This document shows positions 44,568-53,468 of a stretch of DNA of 64,000 nucleotides, piece by piece (positions within the stretch are counted from its first letter, which is position 1; every line of letters starts with the position of its first letter). The position numbers and the translations under genes are program-made. The DNA is from JAHEKD01 sp965215945. Lineage in GTDB: Bacteria; Pseudomonadota; Gammaproteobacteria; Arenicellales; JAHEKD01. The stretch covers positions 184,936 through 248,935 of the forward strand of contig CBDCFC010000046.1 of NCBI GenBank assembly GCA_965215945.1. Direction: 5' to 3'. The notes under the pieces are model-generated. The model was given only the letters and a program-made list of their open reading frames with translations. It had not been told where the DNA came from and searched no databases.

Positions 44568-45554
44568 ATGGACGAAGCTAATCCTTTTCCTCTCAATAAA
44601 GAGGAACTACTAAACGTTTATAGAACCATGCGATCCATTCGTGAATTTGAGGAACGTGTGCATCTGGAATTTGCTAAAGGGGAAATACCGGGGTTTGTGC
44701 ACTTGTATGCCGGAGAGGAAGCCTGTGCCGCGGGTATTATGTATCACCTTCGACCCGACGATCGCATCGCCAGTACGCACCGTGGCCACGGGCACTGTAT
44801 AGCCAAGGGTGTGGATATCCACGGCATGATGGCCGAGATTTACGGCAAGGCCAGTGGTGTGTGTGTCGGCAAGGGCGGTTCCATGCATATTGCCGATCTG
44901 GACACGGGCATGATGGGCGCCAACGGGATTCTTGGCGCAGGGGCGCCGCTGGTATGCGGTGCGGCGCTGGCTGCAAAATTCCAGAACAACCAGGGTGTTG
45001 CCATCAGCTTTGTGGGCGACGGGGCTTCAAATCAGGGCATGATGCTGGAAAGTCTCAATCTGGCTACGGTCTGGAATCTGCCGGCCATATTTGTGGTTGA
45101 AAATAACGGTTATGCCGAATCCACTTCCGCTGAATGGGCGGTTTCCTGCGACAGCTATGTGGACCGGGCATCGGGATTCGGAATGCCGGGCATTTCAGTG
45201 GACGGTTTTGACTTTTTTGCGGTCTATGAGGCTGCCGGCGAAGCGGTTGCACGCGCTCGCGGTGGCGGCGGCCCCAGCCTGATGGAAGTACGAACCGGTC
45301 GATTCTTCGGCCATTTTGAAGGGGATGCGCAAACTTACCGCGGTGAAAATGAAGTCGAAACTATGCGCGAGCAAAGCGATTGCATCAAAATATTTTCAAA
45401 GAAAATTCTCGATGCGGACGTGGTTGAGCAAAGCGAACTGGATGCCATCGATACTGAGGTACTGGCATTAATCGATGATGCGGTCGAAAAAGCGGTGGCT
45501 GCGCCGGAGCCTGCGGAGGCCGAATTACATACTGACGTTTATGTCAGCTATTAA
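44568..45554 (+). CDS. acoA: acetoin dehydrogenase E1 component, alpha subunit
   Basis: 328 residues. Thiamine-diphosphate E1 alpha: FVHLYAGEEACAAGI, THRGHGHCIAKG, GKGGSMHIAD, GDGASNQGMMLESLNLATVWNLPAIFVVENNGYAEST (GDGx~26NN motif). Cleaves acetoin, transferring acetaldehyde to the lipoyl group of E2. The ATG at 44568 is used; a TTG six bases upstream is possible. Base use is visibly more GC-rich than in neighbouring genes. Confidence 0.93.
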   Translation: MDEANPFPLNKEELLNVYRTMRSIREFEERVHLEFAKGEIPGFVHLYAGEEACAAGIMYHLRPDDRIASTHRGHGHCIAKGVDIHGMMAEIYGKASGVCVGKGGSMHIADLDTGMMGANGILGAGAPLVCGAALAAKFQNNQGVAISFVGDGASNQGMMLESLNLATVWNLPAIFVVENNGYAESTSAEWAVSCDSYVDRASGFGMPGISVDGFDFFAVYEAAGEAVARARGGGGPSLMEVRTGRFFGHFEGDAQTYRGENEVETMREQSDCIKIFSKKILDADVVEQSELDAIDTEVLALIDDAVEKAVAAPEPAEAELHTDVYVSY

Positions 45555-45580
45555 TCTGAATTAAAAATGAGGAGTGAATA

Positions 45581-46585
45581 ATGGCTAGAACACTGAGTTT
45601 TAAAGACGCGATAAATGAGGCCCTGGACCAGGAAATGGCCCGCGATGAAAGCGTTATTGTGATGGGCGAAGATGTTGTCGGTGGCACAGGTAGCCCGGGT
45701 GAAGAAGATGCCTGGGGCGGTGTATTAGGCGTGACCAAGGGGCTGTATGCAAAGCACGGAGAGCGCATGATGGATACGCCATTGAGTGAATCCGCCTATG
45801 TGGGTGCCGCAATCGGTGCAGCGACCTGCGGCATGCGTCCGGTGGCCGAATTAATGTTTGTTGATTTTTTTGGGGTCTGTATGGATCAGATTTACAATCA
45901 GGCGGCGAAGTTTCGCTATATGTTCGGCGGCAAGGCTGAAACGCCTGTTGTTATCCGTTGTATGGTGGGCGCCGGTTTTCGGGCAGCCGCACATCATTCG
46001 CAGATGTTAACGTCGATTTTTACCCACATTCCGGGACTGAAAGTCGTACTTCCATCCAATGCCTATGACGCCAAAGGCCTGCTGATTCAATCCATCCGTG
46101 ATAACGACCCGGTGATCTTTTGTGAACATAAAATGCTTTACGGTACCGAGGCGGATGTACCGGAAGAGGCGTATGCGATTCCCTTTGGCGAGGCCGACAT
46201 ACCCCGTGAAGGCAGTGATATCACAATCGTTTCGCTGGGCGCTATGGTCGGAAAATCCCTTGAGGCAGCCGAAGAGCTTGCCAAAGATGGAATCTCCTGT
46301 GAAGTGATAGATTTGCGAACAACTTCGCCCATGGATGAAGACACGATTTATGAGAGCGTCGAAAAAACGGGACGACTGGTTGTGGTGGATGAATCCCACC
46401 CCCGTTGTAGTATTGCCTCCGATGTTTCATCACTGGTGGCCCAAAACTGCTTTGGCAATTTGAAAGGTAAAATTCAAATGGTGACCGCGCCGCATGTGCC
46501 GCCGCCATTCGCTGCCAATCTGGAGGATCTGTACATTCCGGATACCGGGGATATCAATCAGGCGGTCAGAGCCGTTGCTGCTTGA
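45581..46585 (+). CDS. acoB: acetoin dehydrogenase E1 component, beta subunit
   Basis: 334 residues. E1 beta marks: FKDAINEALDQEMARDESVIVMGEDV, LYAKHGERMMDTPLSESAYVGAAIGAA, PVVIRCMVGAGFRAAAHHSQ, GAMVGKSLEAAEEL, VVVDESHPRCSIAS and the C-terminal VTAPHVPPPF. Forms the E1 heterotetramer with AcoA. 26 bases after acoA behind GAGG. Confidence 0.95.
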   Translation: MARTLSFKDAINEALDQEMARDESVIVMGEDVVGGTGSPGEEDAWGGVLGVTKGLYAKHGERMMDTPLSESAYVGAAIGAATCGMRPVAELMFVDFFGVCMDQIYNQAAKFRYMFGGKAETPVVIRCMVGAGFRAAAHHSQMLTSIFTHIPGLKVVLPSNAYDAKGLLIQSIRDNDPVIFCEHKMLYGTEADVPEEAYAIPFGEADIPREGSDITIVSLGAMVGKSLEAAEELAKDGISCEVIDLRTTSPMDEDTIYESVEKTGRLVVVDESHPRCSIASDVSSLVAQNCFGNLKGKIQMVTAPHVPPPFAANLEDLYIPDTGDINQAVRAVAA

Positions 46586-46614
46586 GTGACAACTTTCGTC
46601 CTGGCAAAGAAAAA

Positions 46615-47759
46615 ATGAACAGTACACGGATAGCGGCTATCAAGATGCCCAAATGGGGCTTATCCATGTCCGAAGGTAAAGTAGGCAACTGGTTGGTCGA
46701 CGTCGGCGCCACGGTCAACGTGGGCGATGAAATTCTCGATGTAGAGACGGACAAGATTGCCAGTGCCGTAGAAGCCACACAAACGGGTGTGCTGCGGCGA
46801 CAGGTCGGAAAATTCGATGAGACCATTCCGGTCGGCGGGCTGCTGGGCGTGCTTGCCGATCCGGCGGTGTCTGAAAGCGACATTGATGCATTCATTGAAG
46901 AATTCCAGGCCAACTTCGTTCCCGAAGAAGACGAAGATGATGACGCGGCAGCCAGTGCTTACGCAACAATAACAATCGATGGAATCCGGCTTCGCTACCT
47001 GCAGCAGGGAGAAGGTGAAGAAAACATCGTACTTATACATGGTTTTGGCGGCGATATCGACAATTGGCTATTCAACCTGAATGAACTCTCGGCAAAAGCG
47101 AATGTTCATGCCCTAGATTTACCGGGGCACGGACACTCTGCCAAGGATATCAGCGAAGGTGGTGTAGAAACGTTGGCACGCCTGGTCGTCGGTTTTATGA
47201 CTGAGGTCAATTGTGCACCGGCCCATCTGGTCGGCCATTCTCTGGGTGGAGCGATCGCTCAGCAAATTGCCATAGATCATGGTGAGCAAGTGAAATCGCT
47301 AAACCTGATTGCCAGTGCCGGAGTGGGTAATGAGATTAATCAGGCGTATATTGACGGTTTTATTCAAGCGAACTCCCGCCGCCAACTAAAACCTTTTTTA
47401 CAACAACTGTTTGCGGATACTGAATTGGTCACCCGGCAGATGATTGATGATATTTTAAAATATAAAAGATTGGATGGAGTCAGTCAGGCCTTGCAGACCG
47501 TCGGGGATGCAAATTTTATAAAGGGTCAGCAGCAGTCTATATTGTTTGATCGCATTAACAATCCGGACCTTCCGGTACAGGTTATTTGGGGCGTGAGGAC
47601 AAGATAATACCCGTTGCTCATGCCGAAGCGGTTGGACAAAACTTACCGGTTGTGATTGTTGATAATGCCGGCCATATGGTCCATATGGAAGCATCAAGCG
47701 ATGTCAACAAGGCACTCTTAGAATTTATGCAACTGTATAAAAGCGCGGATGGGGCATGA
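46615..47759 (+). CDS. acoC: acetoin dehydrogenase E2 (lipoyl - alpha/beta hydrolase), frameshifted
   Basis: N-terminal lipoyl domain (MPKWGLSMSEGKVGNWLVDVG, lipoyl lysine in DVETDKIASAVEA), then an alpha/beta hydrolase-like acyltransferase: LIHGFGGDIDNW, nucleophile elbow GHSLGGA. The frame breaks near 47592-47597: it reads VIWGVRTR-stop, while the next frame continues EDKIIPVAHAEAV ... DNAGHMVHMEA to TGA at 47757-47759, restoring the catalytic Asp and His. One base appears missing. Start: ATG 46615; the frame also opens at TTG 46582. Confidence 0.85.
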
Positions 47760-48216
47760 GACGAAAAAGTTCAATGTCAGAGTCTATGGTCTGCTGATTG
47801 ATCAAAACAGGGTGTTGCTGGTAGACGAGTTTGTCAAGAATAGCAAAATCACCAAGTTTCCGGGAGGGGGATTGGAGTGGGGAGAAGGTCCGGTCGAGTG
47901 CCTGATACGTGAGTTCCGGGAAGAAACCGGCATCGATGTCAGGGTGGAAAGGCACATTTATACCACCGACTTTTTTCAGCCGTCCGCATTTGTTCCCGGG
48001 GATCAAATCATCAGCATCTATTACCGGGTTTCGCCTCTCGGTCTGCTTGCTGACAACCCCATTGAAGTAGATCAAGATCGTCTCCAACCCAACGAGGAAA
48101 TTCTCGGTTTCCACTGGATCGATTTGTCGCAACTTGAGGTTGATCGCGTATCTTTGCCAATTGACAAGTACGTTGTGGAACAAATTCTTGAATCCGAGGG
48201 TGGGTTTATTGCGTAA
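47749..48216 (+). CDS. Nudix hydrolase
   Basis: 155 residues. Complete Nudix box GGGLEWGEGPVECLIREFREETGI (G-x5-E-x7-REFREETGI). Probably hydrolyses a nucleotide diphosphate derivative; substrate unknown. The ATG overlaps the restored acoC stop by 11 bases, which supports acoC ending at 47759 and co-transcription with the aco genes. Confidence 0.92.
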   Translation: MGHETKKFNVRVYGLLIDQNRVLLVDEFVKNSKITKFPGGGLEWGEGPVECLIREFREETGIDVRVERHIYTTDFFQPSAFVPGDQIISIYYRVSPLGLLADNPIEVDQDRLQPNEEILGFHWIDLSQLEVDRVSLPIDKYVVEQILESEGGFIA

Positions 48217-48621
48217 ATAAAAACCTGCACCTATACACCGAGAAGTTCGACGCAACATCATCAGTCCAACATGCAGTTTAAATATTTAGGAAGGATGATT
48301 CGAAAAATTTAACGTAAAATTTCGAATATTAATGACGAATGATCTGAATACATCCAGTGCTAAGCAGATCTAAAGCTAATGGTGTCATGATTGAGGTAAA
48401 TTTGCATTCAGTTTTGTTTTAGAAATCTGGTTACTTTATTGATGTACTGTTCTGATTTCTAGCTGGCCGATGATTCCCAGATAAAATAAAGACCACGATT
48501 GCTGCATTGTATTACGTTAGAAATTATCGGGTTGACCACATCCTGTTTTCTTGGAATGGGAGTAGTCAATTTAGTTCGCTGATTTCAACTACTGAAAAGA
48601 TTTTCAGATCGCATAAGTATG

Positions 48622-48663
48622 TGGTACCCCGACCAGGAGTCGAACCTGGGACCTGTCGCTTAG
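48622..48663 (-). other. displaced 3' half of tRNA-Arg(CCT), attachment-site remnant
   Basis: On the minus strand: CTAAGCGACAGGTC, a perfect T-arm (CCAGG...CCTGG) and an acceptor strand ending in ACCA. The acceptor strand TCGGGGT still pairs (two G:U) with the 5' GCCCCGG of the intact tRNA at 54546. It stops at the anticodon loop. It shares 13/14 bases (48650-48663) with the intact tRNA (54574-54587), as expected for the second att site. Confidence 0.75.
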
Positions 48664-48669
48664 AGCCTG

Positions 48670-48688
48670 TCCCGGACTTGATCCGGGA
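48670..48688. repeat. palindromic intergenic repeat, copy 1
   Basis: Contains CCCGGACTTGATCCGGG, a 7-bp-arm palindrome with a 3-nt centre, shared with 54726-54746 in opposite orientation. Such units are dispersed in many proteobacterial genomes. Confidence 0.7.
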
Positions 48689-48799
48689 AGTCCAATAAAG
48701 GGTCTTTTTGAATCAATAACTTAGAACAACTATTCTTTTAATATCAATAATTTATCATCATCTTGTTACACTTTAAATCACACTGATCCACGATCCCAC

Positions 48800-48818
48800 T
48801 GGAGCAGAATTGGAGCAG
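48800..48818. repeat. 19-bp direct repeat, left island end
   Basis: TGGAGCAGAATTGGAGCAG, itself two GGAGCAG units, is repeated exactly at 54461-54479 next to the integrase gene. Confidence 0.8.
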
Positions 48819-48904
48819 GTTTTAGGGTGTCAAGCAGAAGAATTGCTACTAGGTTAGGCAGGTAGCATATAATATACCGATATAGTGATCTATTGTGATA
48901 AATA

Positions 48905-49195
48905 ATGAACCGCAGCCGTGCAATTGAACTTCTCAAACGCTCAAAACCTGAGCTGATGGACCGCTTTGGTGTGACCAAGCTTGCCTTGTTTGGTTCGACT
49001 GTGCGTGATGAGGCGAAGGAACAAAGCGATCTTGATGTCCTGGTCGCGTTTGATGGCCCGGCAACTTCCAAACGTTATTTTGGTGTCCAATTCTATTTGG
49101 AAGATTTATTTAATTGTTCGGTTGATCTGGTAACAGAAAAAGCACTGCGCCCAGAACTGCGTCCATATATCGAAAGCGAAGCTGTCCATGTCTGA
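48905..49195 (+). CDS. mntA: MntA-type nucleotidyltransferase antitoxin
   Basis: 96 residues. Minimal nucleotidyltransferase with GSTVRDEAKEQSDLDVLV (GSx10DxD). In HepT/MntA pairs this protein blocks the toxin by adding AMP to a tyrosine in it. Overlaps hepT by 8 bases. Confidence 0.92.
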   Translation: MNRSRAIELLKRSKPELMDRFGVTKLALFGSTVRDEAKEQSDLDVLVAFDGPATSKRYFGVQFYLEDLFNCSVDLVTEKALRPELRPYIESEAVHV

Positions 49196-49523
49196 GCGGC
49201 AATGGCAGTTTTACATTAGTGATATGCTTGCTTTTGCAGAAAAGGTTATTGCCTACACTGATGGATTCAGCCAACAAGAATTTGTGGAAAGTGAGTTAAA
49301 TTACGATGCCACGCTTCGCAACTTGGAGCTCATCGGGGAAGCTGCTCGTCATATCCCTGATTCTGTCCGCAACGAAAATGATGAGATTCCTTGGCGTATG
49401 ATTATCGCTACACGCAACCGTTTAATCCACGGCTATCTGGGTATTGATGACGATACGCTGTGGAGCATTATTCAGGACGATATTCCCATGCTTCTTGAGG
49501 AATTGAAAAAATTAGAATCTTGA
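49188..49523 (+). CDS. hepT: HepT-type HEPN ribonuclease toxin
   Basis: 111 residues, helical HEPN fold. The catalytic Rx4H motif is RNRLIH, followed at once by GY, whose tyrosine is the usual AMPylation target (Rx4HxY). Also NLELIGEAARHIP, typical of HepT. RNA-cleaving toxin of the toxin-antitoxin pair that stabilises or defends the island. Confidence 0.93.
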   Translation: MSERQWQFYISDMLAFAEKVIAYTDGFSQQEFVESELNYDATLRNLELIGEAARHIPDSVRNENDEIPWRMIIATRNRLIHGYLGIDDDTLWSIIQDDIPMLLEELKKLES

Positions 49524-49559
49524 TGAAAGCAGACTTGGACTGCATTACAGTTGACCCAT

Positions 49560-50957
49560 ATGACTTTAAAGCAATCTGAACCCGACAGTCTCACTGGACA
49601 GAGAGAACCACCTCCAGATGTTCTATCCTCAGATACTCATGTTGTGCGTCATACCCAACAAGATGCACTGACGGATTTGCGTTTAGTATTGCGTTTGGTA
49701 GAACAGAAAAAAATCCAAGTAAGTGAGAAAACAGGTCGTCCCAGCAAAGCCTGTACGCTCATGTTAGAGGAAGCTCTCACCAACAATGATTTTTATAAAA
49801 TTCGACTAAAGAAAAACAAGTGGGATCAGGAGATAGGGGCGATTAAATCTTTCGCCTGGCCGCTTTTAGTTCAAGCTTCTGGACTTGCTATACGACAAGG
49901 GCGCTATCTAATCCTGAGCAAAACAGGAATAAAGTTATTCGTATTACCGCCTGCCGAAAACATCCGCCTGATCTGGGAAAAATGGCTGACATCAAAGTTT
50001 ATTGACGAATTCAATAGAATTGACGAGATAAAGGGACAATATTCCAAAGGTGGAAATCTAACTCCCGTAGTACATCGTCGAAAGGTAGTTAATCGAGCCC
50101 TAGCTGATTGTGAGGTAAACGGCTGGATATCTGTCGATGAATTTTTCAGTTTCATGAAATCTGATCGGTATGACTTTGATATCACTTATGATCCATGGGG
50201 ACTTTATATTGAAGATCAGGAATATGGTTCATTAGGATATGATGGTTTTCATGAATGGACATTCCTCCAGGGGCGCTATGTCCTATGCCTATTATTCGAA
50301 TATGCCGCAACCTTGGGAATGATTGATTTGGTCTATTCTAGTCCAGTAGGTGCTCGAGATGATTTTCGCTATAACTGGGGGACAGATGAGTTGGATTATT
50401 TAAGTCGCTATGATGGTTTGCAATATTTCAGAGTGACGCCGTTAGGAGAATATTGCCTTGGTAATTCCGATAGTTTTTCTCCCAATGAGACTGAAACTGA
50501 ACATCGATGTTCAATTGCAGTGATGCCAAGTCTGAGAATTAATTTTAAGAACGGGAAGCCTTCTTTAGATGTCTTGCAACTGTTAGACATTTGGGCAATA
50601 CAGGAGTCAGAAGATTGCTGGAAGCTCGATAGGATGAAATCTATCAACGCAATCGAGCGTGGTTTCGATATTAACTTGCTTGAAACATTTCTTGCTAAGC
50701 ACGACGACCAACCGTTGCCAGAAAAAGTAGAATCTTTTATAGATAAATGCAGAAAGCAAGGTGCTGCCCTTAAACTTGATGGAAGCGTGCTTCTAATTGA
50801 TTGTTTTTCAAAAGGCCTTGCTTGTGAATTAGCCGAGCACAAGGAAACAAGGAGGTTGTGCCAACGTGCCGGCGAAACACAGTTGATTATTAAGTCAACA
50901 GATGAAAAAAAATTTCGCCGAGCTATTAATATTATCGGTTATGGAATGCCTCTGTAA
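49560..50957 (+). CDS. helicase-associated (XPB/Ssl2 N-terminal-like) domain protein
   Basis: 465 residues, no signal or membrane segment. The C-terminal third (DVLQLLDIWAIQESEDCWKLDRMKSINAIERGFDINLLETFLAKHDDQPLPEKVESFIDKC ... LIIKSTDEKKFRRAINIIGYG) resembles the helicase-associated domain found N-terminal to XPB-type helicases. The first 300 residues are of unrecognised fold; they include a winged-helix-like region (RVTPLGEYCLG). 75 bases upstream of the TOTE primase-helicase, so the two probably work together. ATG 49560 preferred to TTG 49551. Confidence 0.65.
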   Translation: MTLKQSEPDSLTGQREPPPDVLSSDTHVVRHTQQDALTDLRLVLRLVEQKKIQVSEKTGRPSKACTLMLEEALTNNDFYKIRLKKNKWDQEIGAIKSFAWPLLVQASGLAIRQGRYLILSKTGIKLFVLPPAENIRLIWEKWLTSKFIDEFNRIDEIKGQYSKGGNLTPVVHRRKVVNRALADCEVNGWISVDEFFSFMKSDRYDFDITYDPWGLYIEDQEYGSLGYDGFHEWTFLQGRYVLCLLFEYAATLGMIDLVYSSPVGARDDFRYNWGTDELDYLSRYDGLQYFRVTPLGEYCLGNSDSFSPNETETEHRCSIAVMPSLRINFKNGKPSLDVLQLLDIWAIQESEDCWKLDRMKSINAIERGFDINLLETFLAKHDDQPLPEKVESFIDKCRKQGAALKLDGSVLLIDCFSKGLACELAEHKETRRLCQRAGETQLIIKSTDEKKFRRAINIIGYGMPL

Positions 50958-51031
50958 TGTTGTTATTGAACATATTTTCATGAATAATCGTCAAGATTTA
51001 GTCTCGCCAGACACCGTAGTTACAAAATTCT

Positions 51032-53191
51032 ATGTCCAGACTATCCAGACAACAACGTGTCAATTTATTTTGCTCTCTTTTTCGTGCTCGGGAGGATGTT
51101 TTTGCCAGACGTTGGGAGAATGACGAAACGGGGGGAGCTGGTTATGCTCCAGTTTTCACAGATTGGCAGAAAAAATCATACAAACCGCTATCGCAAAGTG
51201 ATTTTGAGAATCATTTGATTGGTAATACGGTCCTAGGAGTTTATCCGTTATTAAAAGATCATAAATCACATTTCATCGCTGCCGACTTTGATAAGAAACA
51301 ATGGCAAGAGGATGTAAAGAGCTTCGTTGTTATATGTGGTAAATACCAGTTACCTATTTCTATAGAAATCTCACGTTCTGGCAACGGCGCGCATGCGTGG
51401 AGTTTTTTCGAGAACTCATTTCCAGCATCTAAATCTCGTAAGATATTTCTTGCACTGTTACGCGAAGCAGGATGTATTGATGACTATAGTCATGACGAAA
51501 GCTTTGACAGATTATTTCCGAATCAAGACCTCCACTCTGGCAAAGGGCTTGGTAATCTTATTGCACTGCCATTACAAGGGCTGTCTCGCAAGGAAGGCAA
51601 AACAGTTTTTGTTAATCCAGTAACTCTAAATCCGTACTCGGATCAGTGGAGTTACCTTACAAGCGTTGAGCAGGTCTCCAGTAAAACGTTTGACAATTTG
51701 TATCTACAATTTACTGAAGATTCTGGTGTACTCCAAAACAACTCATCATCGTTGGAACATGAGGCTTCGAAAAAACTGCAAATTGAAGTCTCAAATATGC
51801 TGAAACTGCCAAAACATCAAGTTTCACCCATTCTCGTGTCTCATTTGCGTGATAGTCTGAATTTTTTCAATAGTGAATATTTTGCAAAATCTAAGATTGG
51901 TTTTTCGACACATACAATCGAGAAATTTTTCAAAAGTGTTTATGCTGATGATTACTTTGTATATGTCCCAAGGGGGCATATCAATACCTTGATAAATTTT
52001 CTCATTGAACATGACATTGCGTTTGGGATTTCAGATAAGACAATCACTCATGAAGAAATAGGCCTTAATCAAGATATTTCACTCTATCCCTTTCAGGAAA
52101 AAGCAGTGCGCGCTTTTAATAATCACAACCAAGGTATTCTTGTTGCACCGCCTGGTGCAGGCAAAACAGTGATGGGATTAATGATAGCTTTATCTAAGAA
52201 GCAGCCAGCGTTAATCATTACTCACCGGCAGAACATTTTTGATCAATGGGTGGAGAGTATAGAGAATTTTTTTGCAATCCCCAAAAATAATATCGGTCGT
52301 TATGGCAGTTCAACGAAGAAAGTAAGAACACCGTTTACAGTTGCCATGATCCAAACACTTGCACGTTCAGATGATCTGACAAAGATTTTAGATCAATTTG
52401 GCTGTGTGCTTATTGACGAGTGTCATCATGTTCCGGCGAAAACATATCGTAGTGTCGTTTCACAAATATCATCGAAATATCTCTATGGTCTGACAGCTAC
52501 GCCAAAACGCAAATACAATGATGAAAAATTAATTCATGCGTATCTGGGAGAAACAGTCCATACGTTTTCCAGTGATTACAAAGAAACCAATGTTTCTGAT
52601 ATGCAGGAACCTGCCCAGACTACGATCACGATTCTCAGAAGTTTTTTCTCAGTGCCTTATGATGTAAAAGTTTCCGACTTCACCCACATTCAGAAATTAC
52701 TATCGCTCGATGTTCAAAGAAATTATCTTATTGCTAAGACTATTCAATCAGAGGTGGCCAAGAAGCGTCAGATTTTGGTTCTGTGTCAGTGTAAAGAACA
52801 TGTAAAGGCTCTATGGCATTTCCTTAAGGGCTCTGTTGAAGTTTTTGCTATGACTGGCAGTCTGTCTGCTAAACAGAAAAAATATCGAACAACTCGTATC
52901 AAAAATGGCACTTTTCAAGTGGTGCTTGCGACTGCTCAGTTATTCGGAGAAGGTGTGGACATTGCACACTTCCATTCATTGTTTCTTGTCTCGCCACATT
53001 CTTTTGAAAGTAAAATTATTCAATACATTGGCCGTTTACGCGGGAATGGAAATGATAAACGAGTTTTTGACGTTCGTGACCCACAAATTACATTGCTTGA
53101 AAAATCATTCAAGAAACGTATGACGCTGTACAACAAACTACTTAAATCTTGTGATGTTATATCAGTGTCTGAAAACGACTTATTACTTTGA
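51032..53191 (+). CDS. TOTE-type primase - superfamily 2 helicase
   Basis: 719 residues. N-terminal archaeo-eukaryotic primase domain of the TOTE conflict-system type: LFCSLFRAREDVFARRWEN, metal motif AADFDKK (D85, D87) and the SGNGAHAW histidine (H121). From about 350: SF2 helicase, Walker A VAPPGAGKTV, THRQNIFDQW, DECHH, GLTATPKR, and C-terminal QLFGEGVDIAHFHSLFLVSP and IQYIGRLRGNG. No nuclease domain is evident in the chain. Such proteins are proposed to act in mobile-element conflict. AT-rich relative to the flanks. Confidence 0.85.
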   Translation: MSRLSRQQRVNLFCSLFRAREDVFARRWENDETGGAGYAPVFTDWQKKSYKPLSQSDFENHLIGNTVLGVYPLLKDHKSHFIAADFDKKQWQEDVKSFVVICGKYQLPISIEISRSGNGAHAWSFFENSFPASKSRKIFLALLREAGCIDDYSHDESFDRLFPNQDLHSGKGLGNLIALPLQGLSRKEGKTVFVNPVTLNPYSDQWSYLTSVEQVSSKTFDNLYLQFTEDSGVLQNNSSSLEHEASKKLQIEVSNMLKLPKHQVSPILVSHLRDSLNFFNSEYFAKSKIGFSTHTIEKFFKSVYADDYFVYVPRGHINTLINFLIEHDIAFGISDKTITHEEIGLNQDISLYPFQEKAVRAFNNHNQGILVAPPGAGKTVMGLMIALSKKQPALIITHRQNIFDQWVESIENFFAIPKNNIGRYGSSTKKVRTPFTVAMIQTLARSDDLTKILDQFGCVLIDECHHVPAKTYRSVVSQISSKYLYGLTATPKRKYNDEKLIHAYLGETVHTFSSDYKETNVSDMQEPAQTTITILRSFFSVPYDVKVSDFTHIQKLLSLDVQRNYLIAKTIQSEVAKKRQILVLCQCKEHVKALWHFLKGSVEVFAMTGSLSAKQKKYRTTRIKNGTFQVVLATAQLFGEGVDIAHFHSLFLVSPHSFESKIIQYIGRLRGNGNDKRVFDVRDPQITLLEKSFKKRMTLYNKLLKSCDVISVSENDLLL

Positions 53192-53250
53192 ATCTCTGAT
53201 TGAAATTGAGTGACAAATTCTGGGCAAAAACACAGATGGTATAAGGAGTG

Positions 53251-53466
53251 CAAAAGTGGATAAAAGAGGATTATTGATACAATAAGTTGTATTGGGCGTG
53301 TAAAAAATAACTATTTGCCTCCTTTTTGGTGTATCATAACTCATTGAAAATTAAGTAAAAATTTCGTAATTTTGCTCACCATCTTGAGGGGGTAGTGTGC
53401 AAAAAGTGGTATAAACTGATTTTAAGTTACTGTGAATGTTGAAAAGTGATGAAAAGAGGATTTATT
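53251..53466. repeat. imperfect direct repeats upstream of integrase end
   Basis: AAAAGTGGATAAAAGAGGA (from 53252) recurs as AAAAGTGATGAAAAGAGGA (from 53442), each followed by TTATT or TTTATT, with a related GTGCAAAAAGTGGTATAAA at 53397-53415. They lie in the 276-base gap between the helicase gene and the integrase stop and could be recombinase arm sites. Confidence 0.45.
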
Positions 53467-53468
53467 TT

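Larger units (their letters stand above)
48217..48904. other. intergenic island junction
   Basis: 690 bases without a protein gene I can support. Holds the displaced tRNA-Arg 3' half (48622-48663), a palindromic repeat (48670-48688) and a 19-bp island-end direct repeat (48800-48818), then the AT-rich promoter region of mntA. The 63-codon frame at 48507 runs through the tRNA fragment and is not a gene. Confidence 0.7.

Noticed and set aside
44610..46627. Several 60-130 codon minus-strand frames in acoA/acoB
   Set aside because: Shadows caused by higher GC content of these genes; the plus-strand products are unambiguous.
47725..48261. 178-codon minus-strand frame
   Set aside because: Antisense of the Nudix gene, whose Nudix box is intact on the plus strand.
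48622..48663. Complete second tRNA gene
   Set aside because: Only the 3' half from the anticodon loop is present; no D arm or 5' acceptor strand upstream.
48507..48698. 63-codon frame
   Set aside because: Crosses the tRNA fragment and a palindromic repeat; coding is implausible.
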